36,157 bases of DNA. Origin: JAUSIF01 sp040901465 (GTDB lineage Bacteria; Pseudomonadota; Alphaproteobacteria; Rhizobiales; Xanthobacteraceae). The translations under genes and the position numbers were made by a program. Below are positions 8,408 to 15,845 of the stretch, piece by piece; positions within the stretch are counted from its first letter, which is position 1; every line of letters starts with the position of its first letter. Below the pieces are notes generated by a model. That model did no database searches. It had not been told where the DNA came from and was given only the letters and a program-made list of their open reading frames with translations. The stretch spans positions 1 to 36,157 of the forward strand of contig JBBDYN010000018.1 of NCBI GenBank assembly GCA_040901465.1, in the 5' to 3' direction.

Positions 8408-8663
8408 CCCTAGTCGTAGGCAGCGGGTCCGTGATCGGCCAAACCAGGAGCCGCTACGAGCCGCCGGACCGGGCTCGCGCGGGACCGCGCCCACCCCGCG
8501 CAATCGGGCAGTTCATTGTTTCTCGCCCGGCAGTTGCTACTGGATTCGCGCAACTATAACCTCGCCAGGTCATTCCCAATCGAATGACCAAGAATCGCAT
8601 CCGCGCCAAAAACATTTGCGGGTGCACGGCCATGCATGGGTTGGGCCGACGCGGGGAGACGCA

Positions 8664-9113
8664 ATGTTGCAAGTGAAGAGTCCGCAGGATCTGGCGGCGG
8701 GGATCGTCTTTATCGTGATCGGCGCCGCCGGAATCATATTCGGCATGGATCTTCGACTCGGCACAGCGGCCCGAATGGGGCCGGGCTACTTTCCGATGCT
8801 GCTCAGCGGCCTGATCATCGCCATCGGTCTGATCGTCGCGGCGCGGGGTTTCTCGCTGGAAGGACCGCCGATCGAGCGGATTCCTGTTCGCCCGGTCTTT
8901 TTTATTCTCGGGGCAATCCTGGCTTCCGGCTTCCTGTTGAACATGGTGGGCCTCGCACTGACAGCCGTCGCGGTTACGATCATTGCGGCGTACGCGCGCC
9001 GCGACGTGAATCTCAAGGAAACGATCCTGCTCGGCGTCGGCATGGCGATCTTTTCCGTCGTTGTGTTTGTATACGCGCTTAACCAGCCGCTGCCCGCCTG
9101 GTGGGGCCGCTGA
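8664..9113 (+). CDS. tctB: Tripartite tricarboxylate transporter small membrane subunit TctB
   Basis: A 149-residue membrane protein with four hydrophobic segments (about 9-28, 43-60, 77-97 and 118-142), the size and topology of TctB (PF07331). The family motif GPGYFP follows the first segment (ARMGPGYFPMLLS). The ATG at 8664 follows GGGGAGACG. Its stop lies one base before the TctA start, the usual tctB-tctA coupling. The 256 nt upstream, after the molybdenum hydroxylase gene, contain no convincing gene and are the likely promoter region of the transporter operon. Confidence 0.92.
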   Translation: MLQVKSPQDLAAGIVFIVIGAAGIIFGMDLRLGTAARMGPGYFPMLLSGLIIAIGLIVAARGFSLEGPPIERIPVRPVFFILGAILASGFLLNMVGLALTAVAVTIIAAYARRDVNLKETILLGVGMAIFSVVVFVYALNQPLPAWWGR

Positions 9114-9114
9114 C

Positions 9115-10623
9115 ATGGAATTCGACCTTTTTCACAATCTCGCCACCGGTTTCGGCGCGGCGTTCTCGCTGCAGAATCTTGGCTTCGCGCTGCTTGGCGT
9201 TTTTCTCGGAACATTGATCGGCGTGCTGCCCGGGATCGGGCCGATCCCGGCGATCGCGATGCTGTTGCCGATCACGTTCCAGCTCGAGCCGCTTTCCGCG
9301 CTGATCATGCTGGCCGGTCTCTATTACGGCGCGCAATACGGCGGATCGACCACGTCGATCCTGGTGAATATTCCCGGCGAAGCGGGATCGATCGTCACCT
9401 GCATCGACGGCCACCAGATGGCAAGGCAGGGACGCGCAGGCACAGCGCTGGCGGTGGCCGCACTCGGATCCTTCTTCGCCGGTTGCGTCGGAACGATTTT
9501 CATCGCCGCGTTCGGGCCGCCACTGTCGGCGCTGGCCCAGCAATTCAACTCGCCGGATTATTTTTCGCTGATGGTGCTCGGCCTGACGACTGCGGTCGTG
9601 CTTGCGCACGGATCGGTCGTCAAGGCTATCGCGATGGTGCTGATAGGCCTGCTGCTCGGATTGGTCGGCACTGACGTGAGCAGCGGCCTCACTCGTTACA
9701 CGTTCAACATTACGGCGATCTGGGAAGGGATCGACTTTCTTCCGCTCGTGATCGGAATGTTCGGCGTCGTCGAAATTATCCGCAATCTCGAGCACAAAGA
9801 ACTGCCGAGGCCCCTGATCGGCACCAAGTTCCGCGACGTGTGGCCGTCGATGAAGGATTTTCATGACTCGTGGCGGGCAGTTCTGCGCGGCACCGGCCTC
9901 GGCTCAATTCTCGGCATCCTGCCGGGCGGCGGCGCGGTGCTCGCCGCTTTCGCGGCCTACACCGTCGAAAAGAAAGTCGCCAAGGACCCTTCGCGGTTCG
10001 GCAAGGGCGCGATCGAGGGCGTGGCGGGGCCGGAGGCGGCGAACAACGCCGCGGCGCAGACTTCGTTCATTCCGCTGCTGACGCTCGGGTTGCCCTCCAA
10101 CGCCATCATGGCGCTGATGATGGGCGCGATGATCATCCAGGGCATCGAGCCGGGCGCCGCGGTGATGACGAAACGGCCCGATCTCTTCTGGGGCATGGTC
10201 GCAAGCATGTGGATCGGGAATCTGATGCTGCTCGTGCTCAATCTTCCCCTGATCGGCATCTGGGTGCGGCTCCTGTCGGTGCCGTACCGGCTGCTTTACC
10301 CGGCCATTCTTCTGTTCTGCATCATCGGCGTATACAGCATCAACACAAACATCGCCCAGCTCGTCATCGTGGCGCTGTTCGCGGCGTTCGGTTATCTGCT
10401 CTACAAGTTCGGTTGCGAACCGGCGCCGCTCGTGCTCGGGTTCATTCTCGGGCCGGTGATGGAAGAAAATCTGCGGCGCTCGCTCGTGATCTCGCGCGGC
10501 GATCCGATGGTCTTCTTCGAGCGGCCGATCTCGGCGGTGCTGTTGGCGATGACACTCGCGGTGATCTTATTAATCGTGCTGCCGCAATTCCGAAAAACGC
10601 GCGAGGAGGCATTCCAGGAGTGA
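9115..10623 (+). CDS. tctA: Tripartite tricarboxylate transporter large permease TctA
   Basis: A 502-residue permease with about twelve membrane segments. Conserved TctA landmarks are GVLPGIGPIPAIAMLLP (residues about 38-54), YYGAQYGGSTTSILVNIPGE, DGHQMARQGRAG, GLGSILGILPGGGAVLAAF and the EGVAGPEAANNAA loop. Two G-P-G type repeats form the pseudo-symmetric transport core. It works with TctB and a periplasmic Bug protein to import small carboxylates using the proton or sodium gradient. It is followed by a strong hairpin and then two Bug protein genes. The ATG at 9115 is one base after the tctB stop. Confidence 0.95.
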   Translation: MEFDLFHNLATGFGAAFSLQNLGFALLGVFLGTLIGVLPGIGPIPAIAMLLPITFQLEPLSALIMLAGLYYGAQYGGSTTSILVNIPGEAGSIVTCIDGHQMARQGRAGTALAVAALGSFFAGCVGTIFIAAFGPPLSALAQQFNSPDYFSLMVLGLTTAVVLAHGSVVKAIAMVLIGLLLGLVGTDVSSGLTRYTFNITAIWEGIDFLPLVIGMFGVVEIIRNLEHKELPRPLIGTKFRDVWPSMKDFHDSWRAVLRGTGLGSILGILPGGGAVLAAFAAYTVEKKVAKDPSRFGKGAIEGVAGPEAANNAAAQTSFIPLLTLGLPSNAIMALMMGAMIIQGIEPGAAVMTKRPDLFWGMVASMWIGNLMLLVLNLPLIGIWVRLLSVPYRLLYPAILLFCIIGVYSINTNIAQLVIVALFAAFGYLLYKFGCEPAPLVLGFILGPVMEENLRRSLVISRGDPMVFFERPISAVLLAMTLAVILLIVLPQFRKTREEAFQE

Positions 10624-10646
10624 AGGCGGCCGCTACAGCCGCCTTC
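10622..10646 (+). terminator. Stem-loop after tctA
   Basis: A perfect 9-bp stem, GAAGGCGGC (10622-10630) with GCCGCCTTC (10638-10646), and a 7-nt loop overlap the tctA stop codon. No T run follows, so it may protect the upstream message or attenuate rather than terminate fully, letting the binding protein genes be expressed at a different level from tctBA. Confidence 0.6.
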
Positions 10647-10713
10647 CGTCACAAACGGCGGGCAACAAGGTAAGCTGCGTGCCGGTCAGAGCATCTTCGA
10701 TGGGAGGAACCAA

Positions 10714-11703
10714 ATGAAGATCAATTCGAAATGGTTGCTGCGTTCCGCCGGGCTGGCGCTGGTGCTGGCAGCGGCATTGGGCACGACGCTCGGCAGCGCT
10801 CGCGCGCAAGGCTATCCGAGTGAAGACATCCGTCTGATATGCGCATTCCCCGCGGGAAGCGGCGCCGACGTGCTGGTCCGCTACTTCGCGGAGAAACTGC
10901 GGCCGATTGTCAATCGGACGGTGATCGTCGAGAACAAGGCCGGCGCCGGCGGCAACATCGCCGCGGAATTCATCTCGCGGGCGAAGCCCGACGGCCACAC
11001 GATCTTCGTGCACGCCGCTACCGCGGTCGCGGCCAGCATGAGCCTGTTCAAGAACCCGCCGGTCGATGTCGGCAAGACCATTCAGATCGCCGGCACGATC
11101 AACCGGCAGCCGTTCATGCTGGTCGTGGACGCAAAGAGCCCATACAAGACCGTCGCCGAGCTAACGGCGGCGATGAAGAAGAAGGGCGACAAGGCTTCCT
11201 ACGCGAGCGCCGCGCCCACCGGCATCATCATGGGCGAGCTCTACAAGAACGCGACCGGGATCCAGGCCGTCGAGGTGAACTACAAGACCGCCCCGGATTC
11301 GCTCAACGAGCTCACCAGCGGCAAGCTCGATTACGGCATGCACGATCCGGTGTTCTCGCTCGCGCAGCAGCGCGAGGGGCGGCTCCGCATCCTGGCGGTC
11401 AGCACCGGCAAGCGGCTCCAGGCGGTCCCCGACCTGCCGACCATGACGGAATCTGGCGTGCCGATGGATCTTACCGGCTGGTGGGCGGCGATGGTGCCGA
11501 CCGGCACGCCGGCGCCCGTGATCGAGCAAATCCACAAGTGGTTCGTGCAGATGGTGTCGGCGGACGACACCAAGAAGTTCCTGAACAGCTTCGGCGGCGA
11601 TCCGAACATCATGGCGCCGGCCGAGGCGCAGAAGGTCTACCTCCAGGACATCAAGAACTGGGGTGACTACGTGAAGATGGCGAAGATTCAGCCGCAAGGT
11701 TGA
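10714..11703 (+). CDS. tctC: Tripartite tricarboxylate transporter substrate-binding protein (Bug/TctC family), first copy
   Basis: A 329-residue periplasmic solute receptor. A signal peptide ends near LGSARAQ (about residue 32). Mature landmarks of the Bug family are YPSEDIRLICAFPAGSGAD, the TVIVENKAGAGGNIA strand-loop that grips a ligand carboxylate, NYKTAPDSLNEL (the second binding loop), and LPTMTESGV. The ribosome binding site GGGAGGAA precedes the ATG. The position after tctBA indicates it supplies ligand to that permease. Its ligand is unknown; Bug proteins bind diverse carboxylates and amides. Confidence 0.92.
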   Translation: MKINSKWLLRSAGLALVLAAALGTTLGSARAQGYPSEDIRLICAFPAGSGADVLVRYFAEKLRPIVNRTVIVENKAGAGGNIAAEFISRAKPDGHTIFVHAATAVAASMSLFKNPPVDVGKTIQIAGTINRQPFMLVVDAKSPYKTVAELTAAMKKKGDKASYASAAPTGIIMGELYKNATGIQAVEVNYKTAPDSLNELTSGKLDYGMHDPVFSLAQQREGRLRILAVSTGKRLQAVPDLPTMTESGVPMDLTGWWAAMVPTGTPAPVIEQIHKWFVQMVSADDTKKFLNSFGGDPNIMAPAEAQKVYLQDIKNWGDYVKMAKIQPQG

Positions 11704-11710
11704 GTTCGAC

Positions 11711-11741
11711 GGGCGCGGCGACGTTTCACGCCGCCGCGCCC
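11711..11741 (+). terminator. Stem-loop between the two Bug genes
   Basis: A perfect 10-bp GC stem, GGGCGCGGCG (11711-11720) with CGCCGCGCCC (11732-11741), loop 11 nt, starts 7 nt after the first Bug stop codon. No T run follows. It is the second such hairpin in this operon, so each binding protein message is bounded by a stable stem. Confidence 0.6.
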
Positions 11742-11798
11742 GGTCATGCCGCGGCGCTCGATCGTGCGCGGCCAAGATATCGTGAGAGGGAGGAATTG

Positions 11799-12785
11799 AT
11801 GAAGTACCAAACAAAGCGCGGGCTGCGCGCCGCCGGAATGGCGGTTGCGTTGACTGCGGCGCTGGGCGCTGCGCCAGGCAGCGTGCAGGCGCAGAACTAC
11901 CCGAGCCAGGATATCCGGCTGATCTGCGCGTTCCCGGCCGGGAGCGGCGCGGACGTGCTGGTCCGCTACTTTGCGGAGAAGCTTCGTCCGATCGCCGGCC
12001 AGACCGTGATCGTCGAGAACAAGGTCGGCGCCGGCGGCCACATCGCGACCGAATTCGTCGCGCGGTCGAAGCCGGACGGCTACACGATCTATGTCTTCGC
12101 CGGCACGGGCGCCGCGGCCATGGCCGCCATGTTCAAGAATCCGCCGGTCGACGTCTCCAAGACCATCCAGGTCGCGGCCACCATCAACCGGCAGCCGTTC
12201 ATGATCGTGGTCGATGCCAAGAGTCCCCACAAGACCCTGGCTGATCTCACGGCAGCGATGAAGAAGAAGGGCGACAAGGCGACCTATGCCAGCGCGGCGC
12301 CTCCGGGCACCATACTGGGCGAAATCTACAAGCAGAAGACCGGCATCCAGGCCGTCGAGGTCAACTACAAGACCGCGCCGGATTCGCTGAACGAACTGCA
12401 AAACGGAAAGCTCGACTACGGTGCGCACGATCCGGTGTTCTCGCTCGCGCAACAGCGCGAGGGCCGGCTGCGGATTCTCGCAGTCAGCACCGGCGAGCGG
12501 CTCGCGGCAAGCCCGGAGCTGCCGACCATGAAGGAAGCCGGCGTCGACATGGACATGACGATCTGGTGGGCCGCGATGGTGCCGCAGGGTACACCGAAGC
12601 CGATCGTGGACCAGATCAACAAGTGGTTCGTGCAGATGGTCTCATCGGACGAAACCAAGGGCTTCCTGAACAAATTCGGCGGCGATCCCTTCATCAATAC
12701 GCCGGAGAAGGGCCAGGAAATGTTCCTGAAGGCGATCCCGCAATGGATCGAGTTCGTCAAGATCGCGAAGCTGCCGCTATTCTGA
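11799..12785 (+). CDS. tctC: Tripartite tricarboxylate transporter substrate-binding protein (Bug/TctC family), second copy
   Basis: A 328-residue paralogue of the preceding Bug protein. The signal peptide ends near GSVQAQ. Long identical stretches are shared with its neighbour (AFPAGSGADVLVRYF, LTAAMKKKGDKA, HDPVFSLAQQREGRL, NKWFVQMVS against HKWFVQMVS), showing a tandem duplication. Differences cluster in ligand-proximal regions: KAGAGGNIAAEF against KVGAGGHIATEF, and the HAATAVAAS against FAGTGAAAM loop. This suggests the copies bind related but different ligands. A GAGAGGGAGG ribosome binding site lies 6 nt upstream of the ATG. Confidence 0.92.
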   Translation: MKYQTKRGLRAAGMAVALTAALGAAPGSVQAQNYPSQDIRLICAFPAGSGADVLVRYFAEKLRPIAGQTVIVENKVGAGGHIATEFVARSKPDGYTIYVFAGTGAAAMAAMFKNPPVDVSKTIQVAATINRQPFMIVVDAKSPHKTLADLTAAMKKKGDKATYASAAPPGTILGEIYKQKTGIQAVEVNYKTAPDSLNELQNGKLDYGAHDPVFSLAQQREGRLRILAVSTGERLAASPELPTMKEAGVDMDMTIWWAAMVPQGTPKPIVDQINKWFVQMVSSDETKGFLNKFGGDPFINTPEKGQEMFLKAIPQWIEFVKIAKLPLF

Positions 12786-12819
12786 CGTGAACAAGCGCGG
12801 CGGCGGCCTAAGGCCCCCC

Positions 12820-12829
12820 NNNNNNNNNN
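12820..12829. other. Assembly gap (10 N) flanked by C and G runs
   Basis: Ten N replace an unresolved segment. The left flank is CCCCCC and the right flank GGGGGGGGG, so the edges are mutually complementary. The gap lies where the signal peptide of the next gene should be encoded, so the gene's start is lost. The G-rich bases just right of the gap may be unreliable. Confidence 0.9.
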
Positions 12830-12830
12830 G

Positions 12831-13436
12831 GGGGGGGGTTTCGGCGGGGCGGGGGGCGGCGGGCCCCCGGCAGGGCCGGCCGCGGCGCAGACCATCATCG
12901 AGGAGTGGGCGACTGTGACGGCGCCACCGGCACCGCAGTTGAAGCCCGTGACCGCGGACGTGAAAACCACCGCACTCCTGCTCCTCGACTTCGGCAAGCA
13001 GAACTGCGGGCAGCGGCCGCGCTGTCTCGCCAGCATACCCAAGGTGCAGAAACTTGCGGCCGACGCGCGCGCCAAGAAAGTCACCGTTGCGCACAGCCTG
13101 TTCGGGCAGGCGACCGAGGCCGATCTTCTGATCGCGCCGATGGCGGGCGAGACATTCGTCCGCTCGGGGGCGAATAAGTTCTACCGGACCGACCTCGAGA
13201 AGATTCTCAAGGACAAGGGCATCCAGACCGTCATCGTGACGGGCACCGCCGCGCATGGTGCCGTCCTCAACACCGCCGGCGCCGCGGCGCTGATGGGGTT
13301 CAAGGTCGTGTTGCCGGTGGACGGAATGTCATCCGATCCGTTCTCGGAGATGTATACAGCGTGGCATCTCGCGAACGCGCCCGGCGGGATCGGCCCCAAT
13401 ACGACGCTCACTCGCATCGACATGATCAGTTTCTGA
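12831..13436 (+). CDS. Isochorismatase-family protein lacking the catalytic cysteine; exported; 5' end lost in gap
   Basis: A cysteine-hydrolase (isochorismatase) fold protein, partial at its 5' end. A GTG at 12915 could be taken as the start, but the frame stays open upstream through PAAAQTIIEEWATVTAPP to the gap, and AAAQ looks like a signal peptidase site, so the true start lies in or before the gap. Counting from the GTG, the expected Asp25 (LLLLDF) and Lys88 (GANKFY) are present, but the nucleophile position in GTAAHGAVLNTA is Ala116 instead of Cys. The cis-peptide neighbourhood and the VVLPVDGMSSD strand are intact, so the fold is kept. It is probably a periplasmic binding or non-canonical enzyme partner of the adjacent Bug/TTT system; function unknown. 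Confidence 0.8.
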   Translation, partial: GGGFGGAGGGGPPAGPAAAQTIIEEWATVTAPPAPQLKPVTADVKTTALLLLDFGKQNCGQRPRCLASIPKVQKLAADARAKKVTVAHSLFGQATEADLLIAPMAGETFVRSGANKFYRTDLEKILKDKGIQTVIVTGTAAHGAVLNTAGAAALMGFKVVLPVDGMSSDPFSEMYTAWHLANAPGGIGPNTTLTRIDMISF

Positions 13437-13467
13437 ATCGCATTCGAAGAGAAGTCGAGGAGGCATC

Positions 13468-14543
13468 ATGGGACGTAAACTCACTCTCAGAGCAGCCGAC
13501 GGCCATCAGCTCGGCGCGTATCGGGCCGATCCCGCCGGCACGCCGCGCGGCCGCGTCGTCGTCATTCAGGAAATCTTCGGCGTGAACCGGCACATCCGCT
13601 CGGTGTGCGACCGGCTGGCGGAAGCCGGCTATGTGGCGCTCGCGCCGCAGATATTCGACCGGATCGTACGGGATTTCGAGACCGGTTATTCGGACATGGA
13701 GGTCGCCAAGGCGCGCGAATACATCCCGAAGCTCGACTGGGGCAAGGTGATGGAAGACACGCGCGCGGCGGTCGACGCGCTCAAGCGCGAGGGGCCGGTG
13801 GCGGTCCTCGGCTTCTGCCTCGGCGGCAGCGTCGCTTATCTCGCTGCGGCGCGGTTCGACGGGCTCGCGGCCGCGGTTTGTTACTACGGCGGCCAGATCA
13901 TCCGCCATATCGACGAAAAGCCGCGCGCGCCGGTGCAGATGCACTTCGGCGAGACGGACGGGCACATTCCGCAGAGCGACGTCGAGACCATGCGGCAGAA
14001 GCGGCCGGAGGCGGAGATTCACATCTATGCGGGCGCCGGCCACGGCTTTCATTGCGACGAGCGCGGAAGCTTCGAGCCGAAGAGTGCCAAGATCGCGTGG
14101 GAGCGCTCGCTAGCGTTCCTTGCCAAGTCGTTCGCCAAGATCGGCCCGGTGGGCTCGATCCTCGCCGGGGGAGCGCCACGGCCGTCACCGGCCCCGCTGC
14201 CGGCCAAGAGCCCAATTGCCAAGCAATCCGGCGCACCGGCGCCGGGCGTGAAGCCCAAGGCCAAGAAATCCAAGCCGAAGGCAAAGAAGCGAGCCAAGCC
14301 GAAGAAGAAATCGAAGCNNNNNNNNNNNNNNNNNNNNNNNNNNNNNNNNNNNNNNNNNNNNNNNNNNNNNNNNNNNNNNNNNNNNNNNNNNNNNNNNNNN
14401 NNNNNNNNNNNNNNNNNAAGAAATCCAAGCCGAAGGCAAAGAAGCGAGCCAAGCCGAAGAAGAAATCGAAGCGCAAGGCGAAAAAGAAAAGCGCGAAGAA
14501 GACGAAGAAAAAGGCAAAGAAGAAATCGAAAGGGCGGCGGTAG
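13468..14543 (+). CDS. Dienelactone hydrolase family protein with lysine-rich C-terminal tail (interrupted by a gap)
   Basis: An alpha/beta hydrolase of the dienelactone hydrolase family (PF01738) over residues 1-225. The catalytic triad is Cys117 in GFCLGGS, Asp164 in FGETDGH and His192 in GAGHGFH; VVVIQEIFGVN near residue 31 carries the family Glu. After residue 230 comes a Pro/Ala linker and a tail of KKSKPKAKKRAK-type repeats ending KGRR. A 100-N gap (14318-14417) sits in the tail. The frame in which both flanks encode the lysine repeat ends at 14543; reading straight through 100 N gives a false frame. A GGAGG lies upstream of the ATG. By context it could hydrolyse a ring-cleavage lactone; the substrate is unproven. 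Confidence 0.85.
14263..14472. repeat. Exact 55-bp direct repeat flanking the 100-N gap
   Basis: Bases 14263-14317 and 14418-14472 are identical over all 55 positions, ending exactly at the left gap edge and starting exactly at the right edge. A 55-bp exact overlap is what a de Bruijn assembler with k=55 leaves when two contigs share an end k-mer. The real tail therefore either joins directly with one copy, or contains a collapsed tandem lysine repeat. Confidence 0.85.
14318..14417. other. Assembly gap (100 N)
   Basis: One hundred N, a conventional scaffold gap length of unknown true size. It lies inside the lysine-rich tail of the dienelactone hydrolase-like gene. Frame continuity of the lysine repeat on both sides requires a true gap length not equal to 100 modulo 3. 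Confidence 0.95.
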
Positions 14544-14562
14544 TTGCTCCCTTTCAAAATGT

Positions 14563-14650
14563 GTCATGGCCGGGCCTGTCCCGGCCATCCACGCCTTTTG
14601 AGTTGCCACGATCGGAAGACGTGGATGCCCGGGACAAGCCCGGGCATGAC
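14563..14650. repeat. Intergenic long palindrome, copy 1
   Basis: An inverted repeat of about 88 bp. It begins GTCATGGCCGGGC and ends GCCCGGGCATGAC; arms of about 35 bp enclose a short variable loop, with ATCCACG/CGTGGAT in the inner arms. It has the same ends and length as 20672-20760 and 30818-30906, with unrelated loops. It lies between convergent genes and could fold into a bidirectional terminator. This pattern is typical of Bradyrhizobium-like intergenic repeats. Confidence 0.85.
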
Positions 14651-14676
14651 GATTCATGGAAGTCGGAGCGGAGCGC

Positions 14677-15816
14677 TCAACGGTGCGGAATGACTGGCTT
14701 GGCGGCCTTCAACTCCGCAATGATGGGATAGCCGATCTGGCCCAGCGTATTCAGCATCTCGTCCGTGAGAAGGTCGATCGCCGCCTTGGGCCCTTCGCGG
14801 CCCAGCGCGGCAACTGCGTACATCATGGCACGGCCGATCAACACGAAGTCCGCGCCCGAGGCGAGCGCCTTCACGATGTGCTCGCCGGAGCGCACGCCGC
14901 TGTCGAGGATGAGCGGGAAGTCGGGGCCGACCGCCTTGCGGATTTCCGGCAGCATCTCGATCGATGACGGGAGCGAGCCCAATTGGCGGCCGCCGTGGTT
15001 CGAGACGACGACGCCGTCGCAGCCTATCTGCTTCGCCTTCACCGCGTCTTCGGCCGTCAACAATCCCTTGGCGATCAACTTGCGCGGCCAGCGGTCGCGC
15101 AACTTCTTCAGCTCGCTCCAATCGAAGCGGCCGGTGACTTGCGAGGACATGTAGCGGGCGAGCGGCTGCGCGCCGCCGGTCGGCGCGTAACGCTCCATAT
15201 TGGCGAAGCGCGGCCGGCCGGCCATCAAGGTCTGCAACGACCATGCCGGATGGGTCACGAGTTCGTAAACGACGCGCGGCGTCCAGGCGAATGGCATCGT
15301 GAAATTATTGCGGATGTCGCGCAGCCGCCGCGGCGGCACCGGCACGTCGACCGTGACGAGCATCACATCGTAGCCGGCTTCGTCCGCACGCGCGACGAGC
15401 CCGGAGACCATCTCCTCGGCGCGGCCGACATAAAGCTGGAACCAGGCGTTGTCGCCGGCGATTTCGCGGATCGTCTCGAGCGAAGTGCAGGCCGGCGTCG
15501 AGATGGTGTAGGGGATATTCGCGGCAAGCGCGGCGTGCGCGATCGTTTCCTCGGCGCGCGGCCACAGAAGATTGCCGACGCCGATCGGCGCAATACCGAA
15601 GGGCGCCGCCCACTTTCGGCCGAGGAAATTCGTCGTCAGGTCGCGGTGCTCGATGTTCACGAGCATGCGCGGCTTCAATTTCAGTTCGTCGAAGGCTTCG
15701 ATATTGCGGCGGACGCCGATTTCATCGCCGGCGCCGCCGTCGAGATAGTCGAAGGCGAATTTCGGCATGCGGCGCTTGGCGCCGGCGCGAAAGTCCGAGA
15801 CGGACGCAATGATCAT
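14677..15816 (-). CDS. FMN-dependent alpha-hydroxy-acid oxidase/dehydrogenase
   Basis: A 379-residue (S)-2-hydroxyacid-oxidising flavoprotein (PF01070), related to lactate, mandelate and glycolate oxidases. Active-site residues follow the glycolate oxidase pattern: Tyr24 (FDYLDGG), Tyr129 (FQLYVG), Asp157 (TVDVP), Arg164, Lys250 (LIAKG), and His274 and Arg277 in SNHGGRQ. The FMN phosphate loop is DSGVRSGEHIVKAL. One oddity is RQLGSLPSS, where the family nearly always has Asp after RQL. It oxidises a 2-hydroxy acid to a 2-oxo acid; whether oxygen or a quinone takes the electrons is not readable. It lies 29 nt downstream of an SRPBCC gene on the same strand and is probably co-transcribed with it. 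Confidence 0.9.
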   Translation of the reverse strand: MIIASVSDFRAGAKRRMPKFAFDYLDGGAGDEIGVRRNIEAFDELKLKPRMLVNIEHRDLTTNFLGRKWAAPFGIAPIGVGNLLWPRAEETIAHAALAANIPYTISTPACTSLETIREIAGDNAWFQLYVGRAEEMVSGLVARADEAGYDVMLVTVDVPVPPRRLRDIRNNFTMPFAWTPRVVYELVTHPAWSLQTLMAGRPRFANMERYAPTGGAQPLARYMSSQVTGRFDWSELKKLRDRWPRKLIAKGLLTAEDAVKAKQIGCDGVVVSNHGGRQLGSLPSSIEMLPEIRKAVGPDFPLILDSGVRSGEHIVKALASGADFVLIGRAMMYAVAALGREGPKAAIDLLTDEMLNTLGQIGYPIIAELKAAKPVIPHR

Positions 15817-15845
15817 TGCATTCTGCCTTGAAGATCGTTTGCAGT

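Noticed and set aside
8256..8663. N-terminal extension of TctB upstream of 8664
   Set aside because: It would overlap the molybdenum hydroxylase gene and add hydrophilic Arg/Pro sequence absent from the family. ATG 8664 fits TctB length.
12915..13436. GTG 12915 as the true start of the isochorismatase-like gene
   Set aside because: The frame is open upstream with a signal-peptide-like AAAQ end and QTIIEEWA, so 12915 is internal.
13468..14601. 377-codon reading of the dienelactone hydrolase gene through 100 N
   Set aside because: After the gap this frame loses the lysine repeat and runs into the palindrome. The frame matching the left side ends at 14543.
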